Below are positions 15,904 to 22,595 of a stretch of 64,000 bases of DNA, piece after piece. The position numbers and the translations under genes are program-made. Numbering within the stretch: position 1 is the stretch's first letter; the number at the start of each line of letters is the position of its first letter. Source of the stretch: Candidatus Villigracilaceae bacterium (lineage in GTDB: Bacteria > Chloroflexota > Anaerolineae > Anaerolineales > Villigracilaceae); contig JAPKMP010000014.1 of the NCBI GenBank assembly GCA_026645935.1, forward strand, positions 36,833 through 100,832, in the 5' to 3' direction. Under the pieces are notes generated by a model. That model searched no databases. It saw only the letters and a list, made by a program, of their open reading frames with translations, and had not been told where the DNA came from.

Positions 15904-16379
15904 GCGTTCACCTTTTTGAGAATGGCTTCGGTTGCTCTGGCTTCCAGCCCATCGGGCATGATATTGAAGGCGGTGATGATGAGTTCGTTCCCGTTAAGCT
16001 CTACTTCGGTGCGCCAGCCCCAGTCCGGTCCACCGGTGGGGTCGGGGTAGGAGCCGAGGACGAAGAATCCGTTCTCTTTTGCATTGCCTTCGCAGAACAT
16101 GATGGCGGTATTGTTATGGAACGAGTCCACCCACGAGGCTTCGTAGCGTTCGAGCGTGGTGTTGTAACCGAAGGTGAACATGCCGTGCTGGGCTTCGCCG
16201 TCGATGGAAGATTGGTAGAGGAAGAGGGCGAAGCGGCCGTCGAGGATGAGCTGGATGGTGCCGACAAGTGACGCTTCGTTGGCGAGGTTATCGGGTTCGA
16301 GCCAGAGTTTGCTATTTCCCTGCCAGTGACCGGCGAGTTGTGAGAGGAAGTGGTGGGGGGAGGAGGTTAAGTGAGACAT
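15900..16379 (-). CDS. DUF1579 family protein
   Basis: The protein of about 159 residues starts MSHLTSSPHHFLSQLAGHWQG and reads as a lipocalin-like barrel: LAGHWQGNSKLWLEP, GRFALFLYQSSIDG, MFTFGYNTTLERYEASWVDSF. These features and GWRTEVEL fit DUF1579, whose function is unknown. The start at 16379 is preferred; the longer frame from 16445 runs through a period-7 repeat array. The stop overlaps the ATG of the following epimerase by four bases. Confidence 0.72.
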   Translation of the reverse strand: MSHLTSSPHHFLSQLAGHWQGNSKLWLEPDNLANEASLVGTIQLILDGRFALFLYQSSIDGEAQHGMFTFGYNTTLERYEASWVDSFHNNTAIMFCEGNAKENGFFVLGSYPDPTGGPDWGWRTEVELNGNELIITAFNIMPDGLEARATEAILKKVNA

Positions 16380-16380
16380 G

Positions 16381-16401
16381 GAAAGTAGAAAGTGGAAAGT
16401 G
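16381..16401. repeat. period-7 repeat array
   Basis: GAAAGTA, GAAAGTG and GAAAGTG stand in tandem directly before the ATG of the DUF1579 gene, so the array replaces a normal leader and ribosome site. A matching inverse array (CTCACCA, CTTTCCA, CTTTCTA) lies at 16901-16921, on the other side of the next gene. Confidence 0.65.
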
Positions 16402-16404
16402 GAT

Positions 16405-16884
16405 TTAGGATTCAGGGATTGGTGGTTGGAGAATTTCGTTTTCAAACTCTGATAAGGTGAGATAAAGCGCTTTTTCTTCGCGTATGCCGTGCTTCCTTTG
16501 GGTTGGGATAAATGAATTTAGGATTTTGATGATCTGTGTGAGAATCTTCATACGGTGTAAAACAACTTGGGATTTCATGGCATGGCGAACTTTATAGATA
16601 CGATCTCGCGCTTCGCGAGCTTCGCCTAGAGCGTATTCAAAATAGCGGGCGCGGTCTTTGCCTGTGGAGCGTGAATACCCCTCCGCTATGTTTGCACTAA
16701 TGCTGTCGAGAGATCGGCGAATTTGGTCTGAAGCACTGCGGGTGGATGGATTTTTAAATAACGCTTCCGTATCATCCCAGGCAATATCAGCAATGAAGAA
16801 TCCGAGTCGATATACTTCCAATCCCCAAAGCGGGTCTTGAGTAATTTCGCCTGGCACTGTTTGCATCCATTCCTGATAATTCAT
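16405..16884 (-). CDS. four-helix bundle protein (23S rRNA intervening-sequence family)
   Basis: The 159-residue protein (start MNYQEWMQTV at 16884) has the hallmark of the S23/IVS four-helix-bundle family: LEVYRLGFFIADIAW, SDQIRRSLDSISANIAEGYSR and YFEYALGEAREARDRIYKVRHA. Members were first found in intervening sequences of 23S rRNA genes but are often encoded elsewhere. They are thought to form pentameric helical bundles with basic surfaces. A GTG start at 16908 is possible but lies in a heptamer repeat. The gene sits inside the carboxylase run without an obvious metabolic link and is flanked by repeat arrays, so it may have been inserted. Confidence 0.8.
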   Translation of the reverse strand: MNYQEWMQTVPGEITQDPLWGLEVYRLGFFIADIAWDDTEALFKNPSTRSASDQIRRSLDSISANIAEGYSRSTGKDRARYFEYALGEAREARDRIYKVRHAMKSQVVLHRMKILTQIIKILNSFIPTQRKHGIREEKALYLTLSEFENEILQPPIPES

Positions 16885-16900
16885 CACAGATCGCTTTTCA

Positions 16901-16921
16901 CTCACCACTTTCCACTTTCTA
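16901..16921. repeat. period-7 repeat array
   Basis: CTCACCA, CTTTCCA and CTTTCTA follow each other with exact 7-bp spacing between the MccB gene and the four-helix-bundle gene. It is the reverse-complement type of the array at 16381-16401. Confidence 0.6.
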
Positions 16922-16925
16922 ATTA

Positions 16926-18548
16926 TTACATCCTAAACACACCAAAGCCGCCATCTTCCTTCGGAGCGTTGAGCACAACGGATAAAGCCAAGCCCAGCAC
17001 TTGTCTTGTATCCACCGGGTCAATCACACCGTCATCCCAGATTCTGGCGGAGGAGTGGTAGGGACTGCCTTCACGTTCGTATTTCTCCAACAGCGGACGT
17101 TTGAATTCTTCCGCCTCCTCCGCAGTGAGAGGTGGTTTGCCTTCTCTGGCGAGTTGATCCTGCTTGATGGTGAGCATCACGTTCGCGGCTTGCTCGCCGC
17201 CCATGACGGCGATGCGCGCGTTGGGCCACATCCACAGGAAGCGCGAGGCGTATGCGCGGCCCGCCATGGCGTAGTTGCCCGCGCCAAATGAGCCGCCGAT
17301 GACGAGAGTCAACTTGGGGACGCGGGTCGTTGCAACTGCATGGACCATCTTCGCGCCGTCTTTGGCGATGCCGCCGGTTTCGTAATCCTTGCCGACCATG
17401 AAGCCGGTGATGTTTTGCAAAAAGATGAGCGGAATACCGCGCTGGTCGCACAGTTCGATGAAGTGCGTCCCTTTCAGCGCGGACTCGCTGAACAAAACGC
17501 CGTTATTAGCGATGATGCCGACGGGGTAACCATGAATCCGCGCAAAGCCGCAGACGAGAGTCGTGCCGTAGCGCGATTTGAACTCGCGAAACTTGGAACC
17601 GTCCACGATGCGGGCGATGATCTCGCGCACGTCGAAGGATTCTTTGAAGGTGCGCGGCAGGACACCGTACAACTCGTCGGCGTGGTACAAAGGCTCCTCG
17701 GGTGGAGCAACTTCCAGTCCGGAAAGATGCGAGTGGACGTGTCCGCGGGGGAGGGTCTCCACAATCGAACGTAAAATTTCAATCGCGTGGTCATCATCCT
17801 CTGCGAAGTGATCCGCCACGCCCGATTTGCGCGTATGGACATCTGCACCGCCCAGTTCTTCGGCAGTGACATCTTCACCCGTGGCGGCTTTGACCAGCGG
17901 AGGTCCGCCAAGAAAAATTGTCCCTGCGCCTTTGACGATGACCGCTTCATCGCTCATCGCCGGGACGTACGCGCCGCCCGCGGTGCAACTTCCCATCACC
18001 GCCGCGATCTGCGGAATGCGCTTGGCAGACATGCGTGCCTGATTGTAGAAGATGCGCCCGAAGTGATTGACATCGGGGAAGACTTCATCTTGGAATGGCA
18101 GATTTGCCCCGCCGGAGTCTACGAGATAGAGGCAGGGCAAATGATTTTCCTCGGCGATCTGTTGGGCGCGCAGATGTTTCTTGACCGTCATCGGGAAGTA
18201 TGAACCGCCTTTGACGGTGGCATCGTTGGCGATGAGCAGCACTTCGCGATTCGAGATGCGCCCAATACCGGTGACGATGCCCGCGCTGGGCGCTTCGTTG
18301 TTGTAGAGATTGATCGCAGCCAGTGCGGAGAGTTCCAGGAAGGGCGCGCCAGGATCGAGCAGGCGTTCGATGCGTTCGCGCACGAACAACTTGCCCTGCT
18401 CTTCATGGCGTTTGCGATACTTCTCGCCGCCGCCTTCGCGGACGAAGGAAAGATGCTTTCTCAATTCATGCGCGAGGGACTGGTTATGTTGTTTATTCGC
18501 GATGAATTCCGGGTCGTTGGGGGAGGTGGCGGTTGGGAGAGTTTCCAT
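16926..18548 (-). CDS. mccB: methylcrotonyl-CoA carboxylase carboxyltransferase (beta) subunit
   Basis: The 540-residue protein is a two-domain biotin-dependent carboxyltransferase. The segments [52 protein letters not shown] and [18 protein letters not shown] closely resemble methylcrotonyl-CoA carboxylase beta chains, more than propionyl-CoA carboxylases. It carboxylates 3-methylcrotonyl-CoA during leucine or isovalerate breakdown. It is the first gene of a minus-strand run that goes on to biotin carboxylase, biotin carrier, MaoC and CitE genes. The leucine role is established for the family; the substrate here is inferred from similarity and context. Confidence 0.92.
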   Translation of the reverse strand: METLPTATSPNDPEFIANKQHNQSLAHELRKHLSFVREGGGEKYRKRHEEQGKLFVRERIERLLDPGAPFLELSALAAINLYNNEAPSAGIVTGIGRISNREVLLIANDATVKGGSYFPMTVKKHLRAQQIAEENHLPCLYLVDSGGANLPFQDEVFPDVNHFGRIFYNQARMSAKRIPQIAAVMGSCTAGGAYVPAMSDEAVIVKGAGTIFLGGPPLVKAATGEDVTAEELGGADVHTRKSGVADHFAEDDDHAIEILRSIVETLPRGHVHSHLSGLEVAPPEEPLYHADELYGVLPRTFKESFDVREIIARIVDGSKFREFKSRYGTTLVCGFARIHGYPVGIIANNGVLFSESALKGTHFIELCDQRGIPLIFLQNITGFMVGKDYETGGIAKDGAKMVHAVATTRVPKLTLVIGGSFGAGNYAMAGRAYASRFLWMWPNARIAVMGGEQAANVMLTIKQDQLAREGKPPLTAEEAEEFKRPLLEKYEREGSPYHSSARIWDDGVIDPVDTRQVLGLALSVVLNAPKEDGGFGVFRM

Positions 18549-18686
18549 GGTTTGGTTGGGGCGAGTCTAGCATAAAAGGGGGAGTTGCGAAATGCTTTCC
18601 TTGCGATGACAGAACATGGATGAATGTCAGTTGCATTCCCAGGCGGATTCTGCAAAGATTTGTTTATTGAACGCCCTTCGTCTATG

Positions 18687-18718
18687 GTCGAAATACCCGA
18701 AGAACGCGGGTATTCGAC
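18687..18718. promoter_or_regulatory. inverted repeat upstream of thiolase
   Basis: GTCGAAATACCCG and CGGGTATTCGAC face each other with a short loop about 40 bp before the thiolase start codon. It could be an operator or an mRNA hairpin. It lies between the divergent MccB and thiolase genes. Confidence 0.4.
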
Positions 18719-18755
18719 CTCCGCTCCAGGCGGAATATTCCAAGGAGGTTCGCTG

Positions 18756-20117
18756 ATGAGACCGGTGTATGCAATTTCAGGCGGGGTGTCGAAGTTTGCC
18801 AAGGCAAGACCCGATAAGACGTTCCAGGCGATCATCAAGGAGGCGTACGATTACGCCATCCAGGATATCGGATTAGACTTCCCGACCTTCACCCGCATCG
18901 TAGATGGCTCTGTCGCCTCGTACTTTTCGGATCATTTCACCCGACAGTTGATGGCTGGCATCATGGCTCAGGACTACCTCGGGCTGTGTCCCAAGCCCGG
19001 TCACCGCGTGGAGGGCGGCGGCGCGACGGGCGGACTGTGCTTCCAGGAGGCGTGGAAGTCGGTCGCTTCGGGTCACATGGACGTGTGCCTGGCGTACGGC
19101 TTCGAGACCATGTCGCACGTGGAGACGTGGAAGGGAAACGAGTTCATCGCCCTTGCCTCCGACGTGTCGTTCGATTATCCCGTCGGGGGTTTTTATTCGG
19201 GCTACTACGCCATGATGGTCACACGCCACATGAAGGAGTTCGGCACGACCGTCGAGCAGATGGCGCACGTCAGCGTCAAGAATTACATCAATGCCTTCCA
19301 CAACCCGTATGCGCAGAAGAGTCAGCGTGTCACGATTCAAGATGTCCGTAACGCGCCGATGGTGGCATGGCCTTTGACGAGGCTCGACATCTGTGTCATG
19401 TCCGACGGCGCGGCGGCGACGATCCTTTGCTCAGAAGAAGGCTTGAAGAAGCTCGAAGCGGCGGGTGCGAAGGTGACTCGTCCACTTGTGAAAGTGACCG
19501 GCATCGGGCGCGGCACAGACGCGATGCGCATGGCGGACCGTCCACATGTGGATTATGACTACTTTATGGAAAACTACGCCACCGAGTTGGAAAAGTCATC
19601 CGACGAGACGAAAGCGTATTACAAGAAACTATGGGATCACGGCACGCGCTATCCCGGAGTCCACTCGTTCCGCGCGGGGCGGGCGGCGGGCAATATGGCA
19701 TGGAAACATGCAGGCATCAAAGACCCGCTGCATGAGCTGGATTTCATCGAATTGCATGACGCGTACACGTCTTCTGAAATTCAAACCTATGAAGATCTGG
19801 GATTGTGCCGTTACGGGGAAGGCGGTCCGTTCGCGGAATCGGGCAAGGCATTCCTGCCGAACATTGACTATGGCTTGAAGTTGAAAGAGAAACCTGTCTG
19901 CGCGGTAAATCCCTCGGGCGGATTGATCGCCTGCGGTCATCCTGTCGGCGCGACGGGGCTCATGCAAGCGGTCTTTGCGGTGTGGCAGTTGCAGGGGACG
20001 ATTCAAAAGCATTTTCGCGACGACCAGCTACAGGTCAAAGATGCGAAGCGGGGCGCGATCCATTCGCATGCGGGAACGGGGACGTATGTGACGGTGTCGG
20101 TTTTGGAAAAAGAATAA
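18756..20117 (+). CDS. thiolase family protein (SCP-x/lipid-transfer type)
   Basis: The start at 18756 (MRPVYAISGG) is supported by AAGGAGGT six bases upstream, giving 453 residues. The protein is a non-decarboxylating thiolase of the SCP-x type. The reactive cysteine is probably in ATGGLCFQEAW, and the conserved histidine loop is ACGHPVGATGLM near the C-terminus. Such enzymes condense or cleave beta-ketoacyl-CoA. The next gene encodes a DUF35 protein, the usual partner of this thiolase group. With the divergent leucine cluster it could handle acetoacetyl-CoA, but that is inference. Confidence 0.85.
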   Translation: MRPVYAISGGVSKFAKARPDKTFQAIIKEAYDYAIQDIGLDFPTFTRIVDGSVASYFSDHFTRQLMAGIMAQDYLGLCPKPGHRVEGGGATGGLCFQEAWKSVASGHMDVCLAYGFETMSHVETWKGNEFIALASDVSFDYPVGGFYSGYYAMMVTRHMKEFGTTVEQMAHVSVKNYINAFHNPYAQKSQRVTIQDVRNAPMVAWPLTRLDICVMSDGAAATILCSEEGLKKLEAAGAKVTRPLVKVTGIGRGTDAMRMADRPHVDYDYFMENYATELEKSSDETKAYYKKLWDHGTRYPGVHSFRAGRAAGNMAWKHAGIKDPLHELDFIELHDAYTSSEIQTYEDLGLCRYGEGGPFAESGKAFLPNIDYGLKLKEKPVCAVNPSGGLIACGHPVGATGLMQAVFAVWQLQGTIQKHFRDDQLQVKDAKRGAIHSHAGTGTYVTVSVLEKE

Positions 20118-20239
20118 CCCTCGCTGAGTGGAGGGGCAGCGATCTTCTGCCCCGCAGTCAAAGCGCGTTTTATGGTCACCGTCCTTCGATTTCGGGCGGC
20201 GAGCACGTCCCCCGCTCAGGACGGAGATAGGAGAACACA

Positions 20240-20785
20240 ATGGCTAAATTACCTTCACAACGCGAAGAAACGTTGGGCGGATTCATCGTCCACGGAATTC
20301 CATTTCCGAAGATTTTGGATGAAGAGGGCTTGGAGTTTTTACAGAAGATGGCGCCGATCCAGATCGAGCAGGAATATAAGATAGCGTACCTGCACTCGTT
20401 TGGACAGGACAGCCCGTGGTTTGCGGCGCTGACGAATAAACGACTGCTCGCGTCGCGCGATGCAAGCGGATACACCTACGCCAACCCGCGCGGACATGAC
20501 ATGTACTCGGGCGCGGAGACGAAATGGATCGACATCACGAACGTCCTTGCACATGTACATGCGTTCACGGTGTGCTATTTCGGCTCGCAGGAGTTTTTGC
20601 CTGAATGCCCGTTCGTGCTGGCGTTGATCGAGTTCGAAGGCGTGGACACGCTGCTGTTGACGCGCCTGATGGGCGTTGACCCCGACGCGCCATCGTTGGA
20701 TTGGATCGGGATGGAGGTCAGCCCGCGCTTTTTGAGGAACTCGAAGTTAAAGCCGACGGATGTGTATTTCGTTCCGAAAGGATAA
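20240..20785 (+). CDS. DUF35/OB-fold acyl-CoA-associated protein without zinc ribbon cysteines
   Basis: The 181-residue protein has a helical start (FPKILDEEGLEFLQKMAP), then the region where DUF35 proteins carry a rubredoxin-like zinc ribbon, then an OB fold (GAETKWIDITNVLAHVHAFTV, FVLALIEFEGVDTLLLTRLMGV). DUF35 proteins bind SCP-x-type thiolases and shape their active site. In this copy the ribbon segment (KRLLASRDASGYTYANPRGHDMYSG) has none of the four expected cysteines, so it cannot bind zinc in the normal way. It follows the thiolase gene by 122 bp on the same strand. Confidence 0.75.
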   Translation: MAKLPSQREETLGGFIVHGIPFPKILDEEGLEFLQKMAPIQIEQEYKIAYLHSFGQDSPWFAALTNKRLLASRDASGYTYANPRGHDMYSGAETKWIDITNVLAHVHAFTVCYFGSQEFLPECPFVLALIEFEGVDTLLLTRLMGVDPDAPSLDWIGMEVSPRFLRNSKLKPTDVYFVPKG

Positions 20786-20886
20786 TGTCGTTGCGAGGGC
20801 GAAGCCCGAAGCAATCTCCTCATAACAAGCATACTTTTGTTTCGAGGAGATTGCTTCGTCGCCCTTCGGGCTCCTCGCAACGACAT
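20786..20886. repeat. dispersed palindromic repeat (GTCGTTGCGAGG type)
   Basis: The ends TGTCGTTGCGAGGGCGAAG and CTCCTCGCAACGACA are inverted copies, and the inner arms CGAAGCAATCTCCT and AGGAGATTGCTTCG pair perfectly. The unit begins one base after the TAA of the DUF35 gene. It belongs to the family at 13354-13443 and 30335-30421. Confidence 0.8.
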
Positions 20887-20891
20887 AACGT

Positions 20892-20922
20892 AAAAGGACT
20901 TGGCGGTGGACTGAGTCCTTTT
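20892..20922 (+). terminator. probable terminator hairpin after DUF35 gene
   Basis: AAAAGGACT and AGTCCTTTT pair across a 13-base loop and end in a short T-run. It follows the palindromic repeat downstream of the thiolase-DUF35 pair. Confidence 0.45.
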
Positions 20923-20925
20923 CGA

Positions 20926-21024
20926 CCCCCTCCGTCTTCGGCACCTCCCCCAAATACGACATTGAAGCGCTCTCTGGATTCATTCAAATATAACTTGTCG
21001 TATTTGGGGGAGGATGGGAGGGGG
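20926..21024. repeat. large inverted repeat
   Basis: An 18-bp perfect inverted pair (20944-20961 and 20996-21013, containing CTCCCCCAAATACGACA) encloses 34 bp and is extended by outer arms CCCCCTCC and GGAGGGGG. It fills most of the non-coding stretch before the gene remnant at 21025. No open reading frame was found in it. Confidence 0.7.
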
Positions 21025-21255
21025 TTATTTCAATTTCTCCAACATCTGCTCCGCCTCTTCATACGCCACCTTGTAATTATACGGCGGACCGTTGCAGTAT
21101 GCGGGTCTCAACGCCTTTTTGCATGATAAATCGCCGCCTCTTTATCACTCGTTGACCTTCGAACTTCAACCCATACTTCCCGATTTTACATCCACTTCGC
21201 CAAGGCTGAGATATGGGTTAATCGTCCATTTCAGCCATGCGTAACTGTGGTTAAA
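21025..21255 (-). pseudogene. frameshifted gene remnant
   Basis: Read on the minus strand, three successive frames give protein-like text broken by two frameshifts: HSYAWLKWTINPYLSLGEVDV, then NREVWVEVRRSTSDKEAAIYHAK, then KALRPAYCNGPPYNYKVAYEE, which ends at a TAA (21025-21027) after EQMLEKLK. Joined, they look like the C-terminal 70-75 residues of one soluble protein. I do not recognise the family. No start or upstream half is present, because a lipoprotein gene begins at 21264 on the other strand. Confidence 0.5.
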
Positions 21256-21263
21256 TTCCTGCA

Positions 21264-22211
21264 ATGACTCGACGAGCCGTTCTCACTTTATTGGTCTTCC
21301 TTGTTGCCTGCGCTCCCCAAGCGACTCCGCTCCCGGTCAAGCCGCCGACGGAGACGCCCAAACGAATCGTCCCGACGCCGCGCTATGATGCGCCGACTCA
21401 GGCGCGGCTCACTTCCACGCCAAAAGCCGACTCTACGCCGCAGGCATCGTCCACGCCGCGGATCGAGTCCGCCACGATCACAGCGACGACGGATGTCAAC
21501 GCGTGGATGAGTCTCCCAGTCCAGCCGGAGGCGGGGGAGAACGTCCGCGCGATCTATGAAAGAGGAATCGAACTCGGCAACGATCCCAATGCCTTTTCCA
21601 TCTTTGGCGATTGCCAGGCAGAGCCGCAGGAATTTTTAGGCGTCTACGATACCGATGCGGCTTTGGTGCAAAGTCTGCCGCCCGATTTTCGCGAGACAGT
21701 GGAACATTTTTCCGGCTCGTTTGAGCGCGATAGTCCCACCGCGCAGGACGGCACCACGCCCGGCGCGTTGTTGTGGGACCAGTGGCATCGCGGCGAGTAT
21801 GGATGTCAATTCGGCGAAACGCCCGTGGATTGCGAGTTGAGAGTCCACCGCCCGTCGTTCGTTATCATTCAGATCGGCTCGCATTTCGAATCGCGCAACA
21901 CGGAATATCTGCGCCGCATCATCGCGCAATTGATCGAGAACGGAGTAGTGCCAATCCTCGCCACCAAAGCCGACAACCGCGAACTCGACCACCGCATCAA
22001 CCGCGATATGGCGCTGCTTGCTGATGAATTCGATCTGCCTCTCTGGAATTTTTGGGCGTCGCTCTCCAACCTGCCGAACCGTGGGCTCTTCACTCACGCA
22101 GACCGACCCCTGCAAGGCGATATTTATCTGACCGATGAAGCAAAGTTCATTCACCGCGAGACCGGTTTGCAGGCGTTGAACATCGTCTGGCGCGCGGCAA
22201 CGGGAAATTAA
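21264..22211 (+). CDS. lipoprotein, SGNH/GDSL-like hydrolase
   Basis: The 315-residue protein starts with a lipoprotein signal (LLVFLVACAPQ) and a Pro/Thr/Arg-rich spacer (about 20-75). The C-terminal domain resembles an SGNH hydrolase. IFGDCQAEP would stand for block I with Asp in place of Ser-containing GDS; FVIIQIGSHFES resembles block III. The end has FTHADRPLQGDIYLTDEAKFIHR instead of a clear DxxH. The nucleophile serine is not obvious, so the protein may be a degenerate or ligand-binding member. It should sit on the outer face of the membrane. Confidence 0.65.
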   Translation: MTRRAVLTLLVFLVACAPQATPLPVKPPTETPKRIVPTPRYDAPTQARLTSTPKADSTPQASSTPRIESATITATTDVNAWMSLPVQPEAGENVRAIYERGIELGNDPNAFSIFGDCQAEPQEFLGVYDTDAALVQSLPPDFRETVEHFSGSFERDSPTAQDGTTPGALLWDQWHRGEYGCQFGETPVDCELRVHRPSFVIIQIGSHFESRNTEYLRRIIAQLIENGVVPILATKADNRELDHRINRDMALLADEFDLPLWNFWASLSNLPNRGLFTHADRPLQGDIYLTDEAKFIHRETGLQALNIVWRAATGN

Positions 22212-22271
22212 ACCGTAGGGGCGACGCCTGTGCCACGAAGTGGTATTTCGTCGCCCAAGTTATTGGCAAAC

Positions 22272-22295
22272 AAAAAGGACGCGGAGACCGCGTCC
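22272..22295 (-). terminator. Rho-independent terminator of mutS2 unit
   Basis: On the minus strand GGACGCGG, loop TCT and CCGCGTCC are followed directly by TTTTTG. It lies just downstream of the 80-residue gene that follows mutS2, and would end that transcript. Confidence 0.75.
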
Positions 22296-22316
22296 CTACA
22301 TTCAACCATCAACCTT

Positions 22317-22559
22317 CTAACCCTTAAGCGGCGGCGCATCCTTGTCGTACACGAATACCTGCACATCCATCCCATCTGCATTCAGCATGTCGATCGCGGG
22401 CTGAAAGGTCGCATCTTTGATCTTTTGCATATCCCCGGCAGGAGCCAGCACCGTCAAACGCGCCTCTTCATCCGACATCTTCGTGGCTTTTATGTCTGCG
22501 CTGGCGCATGCGGCTTTGATGAGATCGGTCATATTCTTGATGGCATCGTCAATGGACAT
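22317..22559 (-). CDS. hypothetical small protein, 80 aa
   Basis: The protein starts MSIDDAIKNMTDLIKAACASAD and alternates helix and strand (KATKMSDEEARLTVLAPAGD, FQPAIDMLNADGMDVQVFVYD). It is acidic and soluble, with no recognised family. A clear GAGGAG ribosome site stands upstream, and a TATAAT box about 27 bases before the ATG gives it its own possible promoter. It follows mutS2 by 36 bp and precedes a good terminator. The C-terminal codons run into a short period-7 array. Confidence 0.7.
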   Translation of the reverse strand: MSIDDAIKNMTDLIKAACASADIKATKMSDEEARLTVLAPAGDMQKIKDATFQPAIDMLNADGMDVQVFVYDKDAPPLKG

Positions 22560-22595
22560 GGTCGGCTCCTCTGATGCGCAAATTATACCAATCCA

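Noticed and set aside
16405..16884. Rearranged rRNA operon suggested by the 23S intervening-sequence protein
   Set aside because: No rRNA sequence lies nearby; free-standing copies of this four-helix family are common.
18624..18755. Upstream start for the thiolase at 18624
   Set aside because: The extra 44 residues run through an inverted repeat and lack similarity to thiolases; AAGGAGGT stands before the ATG at 18756.
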